Source: Actinomycetes bacterium (GTDB lineage: Bacteria > Actinomycetota > Actinomycetes > Mycobacteriales > Mycobacteriaceae). From it: 12,290 nt of DNA. This document shows, one piece after another, positions 1 through 6,339 of the stretch (position 1 is its first letter; each line of letters starts with the position of its first letter). Under the pieces are notes generated by a model. The model searched no databases. It worked only from the letters and a program-made list of their open reading frames with translations, and was not told the origin of the DNA. Location: positions 1 to 12,290 of the forward strand of contig JAEZKH010000184.1 of NCBI GenBank assembly GCA_023415515.1. The letters run 5' to 3'. The translations under genes were made by a program, and so were the position numbers.

Positions 1-354
1 GGCGCCGACATGGCGATCGGGCGGCGGCGCCCCGTGCCTGGGCTGCGCTGGCCGTGGCACGCCCGGCTCGGCACGGCTGCGGTGTGCTGGCGACTGCGCA
101 CCCGGTACGGATTGCCGGTTCACGACATCGCCCCCATGCGCGTCGCCCGCCGCGACCCGCTGCTCGCGCTCGGCATCACCGACCGGCGCACCGGATATCC
201 GGTCGAGCTGATGGTGCGCGCGGCCCAGGCGGGCTGGACGGTTGTCGAACGCGACGTGCCCTACGGGCCGCGCACAGGTGGCAAATCGAAGGTGAGCGGG
301 TCACTTCGCGGCAGTATCCATGCGGGACTTGACTTTTGGCGGGCGATCTCGTGA
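1..354 (+). CDS. GT2 (DPM1-like) glycosyltransferase, C-terminal part only
   Basis: This is the last 117 residues of a gene that starts before the window; the frame is open from base 1 and ends at TGA 352-354. The visible part fits the end of a family 2 GT-A glycosyltransferase of the polyprenyl-phosphate sugar synthase type: an Arg-rich segment, a YGLPVHDIAPMRVARRD stretch, then GYPVELMVRAAQAGW followed by an EVPY-like strand and the hallmark TGGKSKVSG. Family members move a sugar from a nucleotide donor to a polyprenyl phosphate at the inner face of the membrane. The donor-binding DxD region lies outside the window, so activity cannot be judged. No C-terminal membrane helices are seen. The gene overlaps the next by 4 nt (GTGA), implying co-translation. 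From memory of gene order it corresponds to M. tuberculosis Rv0539. The family is fairly certain; substrate is unknown. Confidence 0.85.
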   Translation, partial: GADMAIGRRRPVPGLRWPWHARLGTAAVCWRLRTRYGLPVHDIAPMRVARRDPLLALGITDRRTGYPVELMVRAAQAGWTVVERDVPYGPRTGGKSKVSGSLRGSIHAGLDFWRAIS

Positions 355-1016
355 TACCGGTGACGCTGGTGGTGATCGCCAAGGCCCCGGTGGCCGGACA
401 GGCGAAGACGCGTCTCGCGGTCAGTGTGGGTGAGGCGGCCGCAGCCGACATCGCCGCCGCGACGCTCCTTGACACGCTCGACGCTGTCGACGCGACGCCC
501 GTCAGCGAGCGGGTCGTCGCGCTGACCGGTGACCTCGACCGGGCCAGCTGCGGCGCCGAAATCCGTTCGCGGTGCGACGCTTTGCATGTCGTGAAGCAGC
601 GCGGAGACGACTTCTCCGCGAGGCTGGCCAACGCGATCGCCGACGCCGCCGACGTGGCGGGTCCCCGGCCGGTCCTTCTGATCGCCTCCGACACCCCGCA
701 GGTGACCGCGGAGCTGCTCACCGCATGCGCCGAGGCGTTGACACAGACCGACGTGGTGTTCGGGCTGGCCCGCGACGGCGGCTGGTGGGTGCTCGGAGTG
801 ACCGAACCTGCGATGGCCGACTGCCTGCACACCATCCCGACCTCACGGGCGGACACCGGTCCCGCCACGTTGGAAGCCATGCGGGACAGGGGTTTGAGGG
901 TGACGCTTGTAACGGAACTGTCGGATGTCGACACCATCGACGATGTGGAGATCGTTCGAACCCAGTGCAGGCCCGGCAGCCGGTTCATGCACGCGATCGC
1001 GGCTGCGGGGCTCTGA
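351..1016 (+). CDS. DUF2064 / TIGR04282-type nucleotidyltransferase-like glycosyltransferase
   Basis: The protein has 221 residues from GTG 351, which overlaps the upstream stop as GTGA. TTG 336 and GTG 360 are alternative starts in the same frame. The N-terminus, VVIAKAPVAGQAKTRL (residues 7-22), is the signature of the DUF2064 / rSAM-selenodomain-associated transferase 1 group, which has a GT-A/nucleotidyltransferase-like Rossmann fold. Further family motifs are a metal-site-like SDTPQ (113-117) and DGGWWVLGV (142-150), where relatives usually have SDxP and DGGYYLxG. Length is normal for the family. The biochemical role of the family is not settled; some members sit in arsenosugar-type clusters with a second glycosyltransferase and a methyltransferase. 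Here it lies between a GT2 enzyme and a methyltransferase, so sugar transfer or sugar-nucleotide handling is the natural guess. It appears equivalent to M. tuberculosis Rv0540. Confidence 0.85.
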   Translation: MIPVTLVVIAKAPVAGQAKTRLAVSVGEAAAADIAAATLLDTLDAVDATPVSERVVALTGDLDRASCGAEIRSRCDALHVVKQRGDDFSARLANAIADAADVAGPRPVLLIASDTPQVTAELLTACAEALTQTDVVFGLARDGGWWVLGVTEPAMADCLHTIPTSRADTGPATLEAMRDRGLRVTLVTELSDVDTIDDVEIVRTQCRPGSRFMHAIAAAGL

Positions 1017-1017
1017 C

Positions 1018-1647
1018 ATGCTGGGCAAGCTCTACGACCGGGCGTTGGCAGGTGAACGGTGCTGGGTGCGTCACGACGACGGCAGGTTGCGGCTGCTGCC
1101 GGTGCACAGTTGGTTGGGCGGCCAGCACGCCGACCGCACCTTCGACAATGCCGTGCTGGGTCTGTGCAAGGGTCCGACCATCGATCTCGGCTGTGGCCCA
1201 GGACGTTTGGTGGCACGGCTGGTCGAACGCGGCGTGCCCGCCCTCGGGGTCGACCAGTCGGCCACCGCGATCGGGCTGGCTCGGCGCAGCGGAGCGCCTG
1301 TGCTCTTGCGCGACGTGTTCGAGCCGCTTCCCGGCATGGGGCGCTGGCAGACCGTGCTGCTGGCCGACGGCAACGTCGGACTCGGCGGAGATCCCTGGCG
1401 TGTGTTGCGTCGGGCAGGCGAGCTACTCAAGCGCGGCGGCCGCTGCATCGCCGAATTCGACACCGCCAGTTCCGGTGTGGACAGCGGCTGGGTGCGGTTG
1501 GAGTCGCGGCGGACAATCGGTCCGTGGTTCCGATGGGCGTCGGTCGGAATCGACTGTGCGGCGGCGCTGGCCGACGACGTCGGCCTTGCGCTGATGGACG
1601 TTCACCCGATCGGCAACCGGGTGGTGGCTAGCCTGGCGGCGGCGTAG
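1018..1647 (+). CDS. Class I SAM-dependent methyltransferase
   Basis: The protein has 209 residues from ATG 1018, 1 nt after the upstream stop, with GGGG at 1007-1010 as a ribosome-binding site. SAM-binding motif I is IDLGCGPGRLVARLVERG (55-72). The acidic motif II is GVDQSATAI (77-85), and a strand-4 region LLADGNVGLGGDP (114-126) follows. The last 60 residues complete a Rossmann-type fold. There is no membrane segment or signal peptide, so it is cytoplasmic. The cysteines do not resemble the ArsM arsenic-methyltransferase set, so arsenic methylation is not supported. Its coupling to GT2 and DUF2064 genes suggests methylation of a sugar, lipid carrier or product of that pathway; the substrate cannot be read from sequence. 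The 3' end overlaps the convergent gene at 1628-2134 by 20 nt. Confidence 0.85.
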   Translation: MLGKLYDRALAGERCWVRHDDGRLRLLPVHSWLGGQHADRTFDNAVLGLCKGPTIDLGCGPGRLVARLVERGVPALGVDQSATAIGLARRSGAPVLLRDVFEPLPGMGRWQTVLLADGNVGLGGDPWRVLRRAGELLKRGGRCIAEFDTASSGVDSGWVRLESRRTIGPWFRWASVGIDCAAALADDVGLALMDVHPIGNRVVASLAAA

Positions 1648-2134
1648 CCCGCCGTGACAGCGCCAACCGGAGGCCGTACACCGCCGCGCTGACGGCGAAC
1701 ATCGCAGCGGTCAACAACAGCCAGCGGCCAAGGAACGGCTGCTGGGTCTGACCGGTCGCCGCGGCATAGGCGGGAGCGCCCTGCTCGATGATTCCTGGCA
1801 GGAAGACCAGCAGCGTCAACGCCGCACCCGACAGCGGTATCCGAACGTAGTTCAGCGGCGAGACCGCGACCGCGGACCGCGGCCGAATGTGACTGGCCGC
1901 AACCAGGACTCGATCGACCAGCGCATAGAGGGGGAACAGCACGAGGTCGTGGACGATGATGGCGGCGGCGAACCACACCAGGATCGATTGCCACCACGCG
2001 TCGGGGTTCCACAGCGTGACCGGCTTGACGGTCGCCAGTACGTACCCGAACAGGGCGAACCCTGCGATCAGTGTCAGCAGATGCAACGGGTTGGAACCGT
2101 ACACCGCGCGGAATCGTCGGAGTGCCGTGCGCAC
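1628..2134 (-). CDS. Four-helix membrane protein coupled to the molybdoenzyme
   Basis: The protein has 168 residues. GTG 2134 is the start because it follows the upstream stop (2138-2136) by 1 nt and has AGGGG 8 nt before it. Predicted transmembrane segments lie near residues 18-36, 49-72, 100-114 and 136-158. A conserved-looking stretch, IIVHDLVLFPLYALVDR (59-75), spans the end of helix 2, and there is a Pro/Gly/Ala-rich loop at about 115-135. Histidines H18, H62 and H82 exist, but I cannot claim a heme site. I do not recognise a named family. The near-zero gap to the Mo oxidoreductase argues for translational coupling and perhaps a complex with that enzyme, for example as a membrane anchor or electron-transfer partner; this is inference. 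The C-terminus runs 20 nt into the convergent methyltransferase gene. Confidence 0.8.
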   Translation of the reverse strand: MRTALRRFRAVYGSNPLHLLTLIAGFALFGYVLATVKPVTLWNPDAWWQSILVWFAAAIIVHDLVLFPLYALVDRVLVAASHIRPRSAVAVSPLNYVRIPLSGAALTLLVFLPGIIEQGAPAYAAATGQTQQPFLGRWLLLTAAMFAVSAAVYGLRLALSRRATPPPG

Positions 2135-2135
2135 G

Positions 2136-3413
2136 TCAGCCGCCCCTGAAGTCGATGGCGGTGACCCACTTGGTGTTGTGCACGCCCGGCAGTCCGGGAA
2201 CGATGATCCGCGCCGGATAGCCGTGGTCCGGCGACAGCGTCGCGCCGTTGACCGCAAGCGCGAGAAGGGAATCGGGGTGTCCGACCTGGTTCTCCTGCAG
2301 CGTCGCCCGATTGAATCCCCGTCGCTCGACCGATCGCACGAACGCCGACGTCGGTTCGGCGACGCCCGCCAGTGCCGCGAGGTCGCGCAGCCGCACACCC
2401 GTCCACGTCTCGGTCGTCGACCAGCCCTCCACACACGCGATCGGCAACCGTGCGGTGTGCTGAGGCAGGCTCCTCAAGGCCGCCAGGTCGAACACCTGAG
2501 GCGCCGGACCACCGGTCAGGGTGAGCCGCCATCGGCCGCCGGTCAACTCCGGGGTGATGCCCGCCGCCCACGCCGTCCTGTTCACCTGGAAATCGTTCGG
2601 CCCGGCGCCGCGGGTGCGGCCGCGCGGCAGGAGCAGCGCGGCGGGTCTGGTGGCGCCGCCGAGGGTCTGCCCCGCCGTGATGACCGCCATGAACACCGCA
2701 CCGCCGCCGACGAGCGCGAGCGCACCCCTTCGGCTGATCGTGGCGGGGGCCGGATCCTCGGCCGCGAGCCCGTCCGGCTCGTACGGTTCGGCGACGGTCT
2801 CGGTGCGATCGGTGCGCAACACAGCCCGCATCGACATCGATCGCAGACCGGTCCACATTCGGGGGAACTTGATGGCGACGTGGACGACGAAGCCGGCGAT
2901 GAAGACCCAGGCGCCGTAGTAGTGGGCGGTGTAGAAGCTGAACCCGAAGACGTAGTCGTACTGGATGTTCAGCACACCGGTGACGATCTCGAACAGGATC
3001 CCGCCTACCAGCATCAGCAGCGAGATCCGTTCCAGCAGTTGCGCTATCGAACGGCTGGGGGGCCACGCGAACAGGCGCGGGATCACCGACCACAGCTTGG
3101 CCAGCACCACCGGGATCAGGACAAGCCCGAGACCGACGTGCAGTCCCTGGTTGAGCCGGTAGATCCAGGCCGGTTCGGTGGGCCAGTCGAACGTCGGGAG
3201 CTTGAGCACGCCCACGTCGGCGGGAATCGCCTGACCGAACTGCGGACCGTATGCGATGTAGGACAGCAGACCGGTGATGATCACCACCGGCAGCGTGACC
3301 AGGAGCACGGACCCCAGCGTCGACGTCAGCCAGAGCCCCCGCAGCGGGCTGCGCCAGCGGGGGATGCCCCGGCGCCGCGCCCGGTTCCCGGCGGCCGAGT
3401 CGTCCACCGTCAT
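2136..3413 (-). CDS. Sulfite-oxidase-type molybdopterin oxidoreductase with N-terminal heme-b-like membrane domain
   Basis: The protein has 425 residues from ATG 3413; GTG 3428 would add five residues, and neither start has a well-spaced ribosome-binding site. Residues 30-183 form four helices (about 30-52, 90-108, 128-148, 166-183). Histidines H92, H164 and H178 in or near them could bind b-type heme, as in cytochrome b561-like domains. A twin-arginine motif, SRRGALALVGGG (227-238), begins a fifth helix. The rest is a sulfite-oxidase-fold molybdopterin domain: C327 in ACVEGWS is the expected Mo ligand, and PARIIVPGLPGVHNTKW (400-416) matches the family's R-x-V-P-G-x-x-G-x-x-x-K-W signature. 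The catalytic domain should lie outside the cytoplasmic membrane and pass electrons through the heme domain. The substrate is unknown; sulfite is only one option. It shares an operon with the genes on both sides. Confidence 0.9.
   Translation of the reverse strand: MTVDDSAAGNRARRRGIPRWRSPLRGLWLTSTLGSVLLVTLPVVIITGLLSYIAYGPQFGQAIPADVGVLKLPTFDWPTEPAWIYRLNQGLHVGLGLVLIPVVLAKLWSVIPRLFAWPPSRSIAQLLERISLLMLVGGILFEIVTGVLNIQYDYVFGFSFYTAHYYGAWVFIAGFVVHVAIKFPRMWTGLRSMSMRAVLRTDRTETVAEPYEPDGLAAEDPAPATISRRGALALVGGGAVFMAVITAGQTLGGATRPAALLLPRGRTRGAGPNDFQVNRTAWAAGITPELTGGRWRLTLTGGPAPQVFDLAALRSLPQHTARLPIACVEGWSTTETWTGVRLRDLAALAGVAEPTSAFVRSVERRGFNRATLQENQVGHPDSLLALAVNGATLSPDHGYPARIIVPGLPGVHNTKWVTAIDFRGG
2143..2147 (-). 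promoter_or_regulatory. Ribosome-binding site for the four-helix protein
   Basis: AGGGG on the minus strand lies 8 nt before GTG 2134 and inside the last codons of the molybdoenzyme gene. It supports the GTG start and the tight coupling of the two genes. Confidence 0.6.
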
Positions 3414-3464
3414 CTCCCGATTCCACACGACATGTGAGCGCAGTGTCCCGATTCGGTCGAAGCG

Positions 3465-4820
3465 TTACCAGTTGGTCAGGATCAGGCTGTTCAGCGCGAT
3501 GGCGCCGACGACGTTGAGGCTCAGCCAGAAGCGATGCGACTGCGGGGGTAACAGCGCCGGCGCCGCGGTGAGCCACATGGTGAACGGCAGCCAGATGCGT
3601 TCGGTCTCGGCCTTGCTCAACATGGAAAGGTCGGCCAGGAGGATCGCCAGCAGCGCGCCGAGCACCAGGACGCGCAGGCCGGGTGCTCTTCGGATGGCGG
3701 CGATGTCGAACGCGCGGGCGATCCCGGCAACGCTGCCGAGGCCGATCGCGCAAACCACCGCCGCGAAGTTCGCCCACGACCAATACTGGAACGGCCGGTC
3801 AAGAGCGATGCCCTGCCAATAGCGGTCCTGCACAAGGTGGTACCCATCGAACCACCAGAAGCCGAAGGCGAAGAACACCCCGACAACGAAGCCCGCCATC
3901 AACGCGGCGGGAATGAGGGTGCGCAACGCCGTGTGCCAGTCGACCGCGGTGATGAGCACGGCCAGCGCGAGGAACGCGATCAGTGCGAGGCCGTAGTTGA
4001 GGAACAGCGCCCAGCCCAACAGCACGCCCGAACCACCGGCCACCAGCAACGGCACCCGGACCTTCTGCCGGGCCGCGAGTGCGAAAAGCGCGATGCCCCA
4101 AGCGGCCACGCCCGCGAAGTAGCCGTCTGCCGAAACGGCGACCCAGATCGCCGTCGGCGCGACGGCGACGAACGGCGCGGCCAGCCTGGCCGTCTCCTCG
4201 TCGGCGACGGCGCGCACCGTGACGATGATCGCCGCGGCCGCGCTCGACCCCACCAGCAGACACAGCAGCCCGGCCCAGGCGCCACCGCTCAGCCCGATGC
4301 GGTCGAGCCAGACGAACGTCAGCAACGCACCGGGCGGATGCGCGGAGACGTGGGTGATCCACGAATCCGGTTGATAGTCGAGTATTCGGCGGGAGAAGCT
4401 GCTGAGCGCCTCGGGGATGTCATCGATGGTGGGCACCTGGCGCAGGTACTCGTGGCGCGCGCTGAGCCGTCCGGCGAAACCGCGTTGCCAGCCGTCGATC
4501 ATGGCCAGCGAGAACGCCCAAGCACACGCCGTCAGCCAGGTGCCGACGGTGAGTGTGCGCCACCGCACCCGCTGCGCGACGGCCGGACCCCACATGACCG
4601 CAGCGAAGCCGATCAGGATCGCGGCGGGCGTGCCCCAGCCGACGTGGACGTTCCACCAGCCGAAGATCGGAGCGACGCCTGCGAAGGTGCGGAACCGCTC
4701 CGGGGTCGCGTTGATCAGCGGCGTGACGATGCCCAGATGCAGGTGTGGCACCGCGAAGGCGGCGGCGAGCAGAACGACCGCGACGCCGACCGCCACCGCA
4801 TCTCTTCGGGCAACTCGCAT
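3465..4820 (-). CDS. Polytopic membrane protein, GT-C-type glycosyltransferase-like (Rv0541c-like)
   Basis: The protein has 451 residues from ATG 4820, close to the 449 aa I recall for M. tuberculosis Rv0541c. An in-frame upstream extension to 4997 would run into the divergent gene and is charged and low-complexity, so it is rejected. About ten to twelve hydrophobic segments are spread over the chain (for example 8-24, 63-79, 182-202, 213-229, 257-290, 303-322, 350-368, 382-398). HPPG (161-164), an SADGYFAGVAAW segment (230-241) and KAETERIWLPF (403-413) resemble GT-C enzymes that use polyprenyl-phosphate sugars at the outer face of the membrane. A DxD/ExD-type catalytic pair in the first outer loop is not obvious, so the enzyme assignment is tentative. 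It is first in the operon, 51 nt before the molybdoenzyme. A GT2 enzyme that makes polyprenyl-phosphate sugar is encoded nearby and could supply its donor. Confidence 0.85.
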   Translation of the reverse strand: MRVARRDAVAVGVAVVLLAAAFAVPHLHLGIVTPLINATPERFRTFAGVAPIFGWWNVHVGWGTPAAILIGFAAVMWGPAVAQRVRWRTLTVGTWLTACAWAFSLAMIDGWQRGFAGRLSARHEYLRQVPTIDDIPEALSSFSRRILDYQPDSWITHVSAHPPGALLTFVWLDRIGLSGGAWAGLLCLLVGSSAAAAIIVTVRAVADEETARLAAPFVAVAPTAIWVAVSADGYFAGVAAWGIALFALAARQKVRVPLLVAGGSGVLLGWALFLNYGLALIAFLALAVLITAVDWHTALRTLIPAALMAGFVVGVFFAFGFWWFDGYHLVQDRYWQGIALDRPFQYWSWANFAAVVCAIGLGSVAGIARAFDIAAIRRAPGLRVLVLGALLAILLADLSMLSKAETERIWLPFTMWLTAAPALLPPQSHRFWLSLNVVGAIALNSLILTNW

Positions 4821-4827
4821 TCTCGCC

Positions 4828-4833
4828 AGCGTA
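4828..4833 (-). promoter_or_regulatory. Candidate leaderless -10 box for the GT-C-like gene
   Basis: On the minus strand TACGCT fits the mycobacterial TANNNT -10 box. Only 7 nt (GGCGAGA) separate it from ATG 4820, the geometry of a leaderless transcript starting at the A of ATG. No clear -35 is visible, and GGCGAGA is a poor ribosome-binding site. It would drive the 4820-1628 operon. Confidence 0.4.
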
Positions 4834-4904
4834 GGGGCAGTTCCTTGGCGGTGGCCGGTGGGCGCGGGACGGTCGCTGTAACGGTTCGCCGCTTTCCGAC
4901 CACT

Positions 4905-4926
4905 ACGACTTGCAGGATTGTGTCGT
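4905..4926. promoter_or_regulatory. Weak inverted repeat upstream of the RclC-like gene
   Basis: ACGAC (4905-4909) and GTCGT (4922-4926) form an inverted repeat with a 12-nt spacer in the 128-bp divergent region, 22 nt before ATG 4949. Nearby, ACGGTCG (4869-4875) and ACGGTTCG (4881-4888) repeat 12 nt apart and resemble ACGGTCC at 6310-6316 before the tetR gene. These could be regulator sites, but arms this short arise often by chance in GC-rich DNA. I see no convincing TANNNT promoter on the plus strand here. Confidence 0.2.
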
Positions 4927-4933
4927 TTCCGTC

Positions 4934-4940
4934 GAGAGGG
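4934..4940 (+). promoter_or_regulatory. Ribosome-binding site for the RclC-like gene
   Basis: GAGAGGG lies 8 nt before ATG 4949, a strong purine-rich Shine-Dalgarno. It decides the start against the longer in-frame TTG at 4910. Confidence 0.7.
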
Positions 4941-4948
4941 ATTCTGGA

Positions 4949-5461
4949 ATGCCGGTTGATCACGCTGTTTTGCCGTCACGTGCTGTCGCGTCGACATGGT
5001 TCACGTCCGCGGGCCACCTCATCAGCCGCTACGGTCTCGTGATCGTGCTGGCCTGGATCGGGTTCGGCAAGTACCTGAAGATGGAGGCCAGGGTCCTCAT
5101 CGAGCACAGTCCGCTGATGTCGTGGATCTACCACGTGCTTCCTGTCGGGGTGGTGGCGGCATCGCTGGGTACCGCCGAGATCGTGGCCGCGATACTCATC
5201 GCCGTTCGACCCTGGTCGCCGACGCTTTCGGCGGTGGGCAGCGCGATTGCGATCGTGCTGTTCCTCGGCACTGTCAGCTTCCTTTTCACCACGCCCGGGT
5301 TGGCGGTCGGCCACCTCGGCGGCATTCCCGTCCTGGGGGCCCAGCCGGGACAGTTCCTGCTCAAGGACCTCGTGTTGCTGGGGGTTGCGGTGTGGACTCT
5401 CGGCGAATCTCTCGGCGCAGGCGAAAAAAGACGGGTGGCGACGGCAGCTGCTGTTGTCTGA
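4949..5461 (+). CDS. DUF417 / YkgB (RclC-like) inner-membrane protein
   Basis: The protein has 170 residues with four predicted helices (about 24-41, 63-85, 94-114, 137-152). The family signature is clear: WIGFGKYLKMEARVLIEHSP (36-55) followed by LMSWIYHV (56-63), matching the G-K-Y/F-K-x-E-A ... SPLMS-x-x-Y pattern of DUF417. A later GHLGG-PVLG-GQFLLKD region (121-140) also fits. In E. coli the member RclC belongs to the rclABC reactive chlorine resistance genes; its molecular activity is not established. The gene is 8 nt upstream of a GNAT gene, which is followed by a tetR gene, so the three probably form one unit. Product location is the cytoplasmic membrane. The family call is firm; a role in oxidant defence here is inference from the family and the neighbouring regulator. 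Confidence 0.88.
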   Translation: MPVDHAVLPSRAVASTWFTSAGHLISRYGLVIVLAWIGFGKYLKMEARVLIEHSPLMSWIYHVLPVGVVAASLGTAEIVAAILIAVRPWSPTLSAVGSAIAIVLFLGTVSFLFTTPGLAVGHLGGIPVLGAQPGQFLLKDLVLLGVAVWTLGESLGAGEKRRVATAAAVV

Positions 5462-5469
5462 TAGGACCC

Positions 5470-6309
5470 GTGACCGAGCCCCTCTTCTGCAGCGTCGAAC
5501 TCGCGCAGCGCATCGAGCGTGCCGAGGCGCAGTTCATCGCCGCAGGTACCGCGGCCGCGATCCGTCGCCACCCGGGGCGCGCCTTCACGACACCGATCGC
5601 GGGCGGCTTCGCCTGCTTCGCCGATGACGGCGCACCGTTCAACAAGGTGGTCGGGATCGGCTTCGGCGGCCTGCCCGACGAGGCGGCGCTCGCAGAGGTC
5701 GAATCGGCATACGAGGCAAGGGGAGCCGCTGTCCAGGTGGAGTTGGCTCACATGGCCGATCCGGAGATCGCGGCCCTGCTCACGGGTCGCGGCTACCGCC
5801 TCGTCGCCTTCGAGAACGTGTTGGGGAGTCTGTTGCCTCGCGGCAGGTCGGGCCCGACCCCTGACGGCATCGTCGTCGGCGAATGCACCGACGACGAACT
5901 GGAAGCGTGGATCGACGTCGTCGTCACCGGCTTCGCACACCCCGACGATCAGGGCACGCCGACGCACGAGGACTTTCCGCGCGAGATCGTCGAGCGCGCC
6001 GAACGGGACCTGGTCGCGGCAGGCGCCCGCACGTATCTGGCCCGCATAGACGGGACGGTTGTCGGCGGCGGCGGACTGCAGATCACCGACGGCGTCGCCC
6101 AACTGGTGGGTGCCGCCACCGCGCCGCGGCACCGTCGACGAGGTGTGCAGACCGCCCTGTTGGCGACGCGGCTGGCCGACGCAGCAGCGGCAGGATGCGA
6201 TATCGCGGTCGTAACCACGGCGCCAGGATCGAAATCCCAGCAGAACGTGCAACGGCAGGGTTTCCACGTCCTCTACACCCGCGCGGTGCTCGTCAAGGTT
6301 CCGGAATAA
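5470..6309 (+). CDS. GNAT-family N-acetyltransferase
   Basis: The protein has 279 residues from GTG 5470, 8 nt after the upstream stop; AGGA at 5463-5466 is close to the start and weak. The C-terminal half is a GNAT domain: a GTVVGGGGLQI strand (195-205), then the acetyl-CoA pyrophosphate-binding motif A ATAPRHRRRGVQTALLATRL (216-235), and a motif B region, TTAPGSKSQQNVQRQGF (249-265), ending in a YTRAVLVK strand. The first 120 residues look like a degenerate, non-catalytic N-terminal lobe, with an FGGLPDEAALAEVESAYEAR-type helix, common in two-lobed GNAT proteins. It is cytoplasmic and should transfer an acetyl group from acetyl-CoA to an amine; the substrate is unknown. It is probably co-transcribed with the RclC-like gene, and the tetR gene begins 29 nt downstream. 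Confidence 0.88.
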   Translation: MTEPLFCSVELAQRIERAEAQFIAAGTAAAIRRHPGRAFTTPIAGGFACFADDGAPFNKVVGIGFGGLPDEAALAEVESAYEARGAAVQVELAHMADPEIAALLTGRGYRLVAFENVLGSLLPRGRSGPTPDGIVVGECTDDELEAWIDVVVTGFAHPDDQGTPTHEDFPREIVERAERDLVAAGARTYLARIDGTVVGGGGLQITDGVAQLVGAATAPRHRRRGVQTALLATRLADAAAAGCDIAVVTTAPGSKSQQNVQRQGFHVLYTRAVLVKVPE

Positions 6310-6310
6310 A

Positions 6311-6324
6311 CGGTCCATAAACCG
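6311..6324. promoter_or_regulatory. Candidate operator 1 before tetR (CGGT N6 ACCG)
   Basis: CGGTCCATAAACCG has 4-bp inverted arms around a 6-nt centre. The same stretch holds direct repeats ATAAACGG (6306-6313) and ATAAACCG (6317-6324), offset by 11 bp, about one helical turn. Position just upstream of the candidate tetR -10 box suits autoregulation. The arms are short, so this is suggestive only. Confidence 0.3.
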
Positions 6325-6326
6325 CG

Positions 6327-6339
6327 TAGTTTCGAACTA
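6327..6339. promoter_or_regulatory. Leaderless -10 box overlapped by palindrome at tetR start
   Basis: TAGTTT (6327-6332) fits TANNNT and sits 6 nt before ATG 6339, so a leaderless tetR mRNA is likely; no Shine-Dalgarno is present. The same bases form the inverted repeat TAGTT-TCG-AACTA, covering the -10 box through the first base of the start codon. A repressor bound here would block its own promoter. Confidence 0.4.

Noticed and set aside
1018..1647. Arsenosugar-type cluster (DUF2064 plus methyltransferase as ArsM)
   Set aside because: The methyltransferase lacks the ArsM cysteine pattern and no radical SAM or arsenic genes are nearby; the DUF2064 link alone is too weak.
3414..3428. GTG 3428 as start of the molybdoenzyme
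   Set aside because: It cannot be excluded, but it has no Shine-Dalgarno and ATG 3413 follows directly; it would add only five residues, so it is left as an alternative.
1956..3437. Long plus-strand open frame (493 codons) opposite the molybdoenzyme
   Set aside because: It is antisense to a gene with clear domains and motifs; its protein is Arg/Gln/Asp-rich with no recognisable fold, typical of GC-rich shadow frames.
4821..4997. N-terminal extension of the GT-C-like protein by 59 residues
   Set aside because: It would overlap the divergent RclC-like gene; it is charged and unlike a membrane protein start, and ATG 4820 gives the length expected from Rv0541c and a leaderless promoter fit.
3837..5042. 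Plus-strand open frame of 401 codons opposite the GT-C-like gene
   Set aside because: The composition is Arg/Asp/Glu-rich and low complexity, and it spans the intergenic region and the start of the RclC-like gene in another frame.
5128..6318. Minus-strand open frame of 396 codons opposite the RclC-like and GNAT genes
   Set aside because: It crosses two genes with firm family matches on the other strand and shows no domain.
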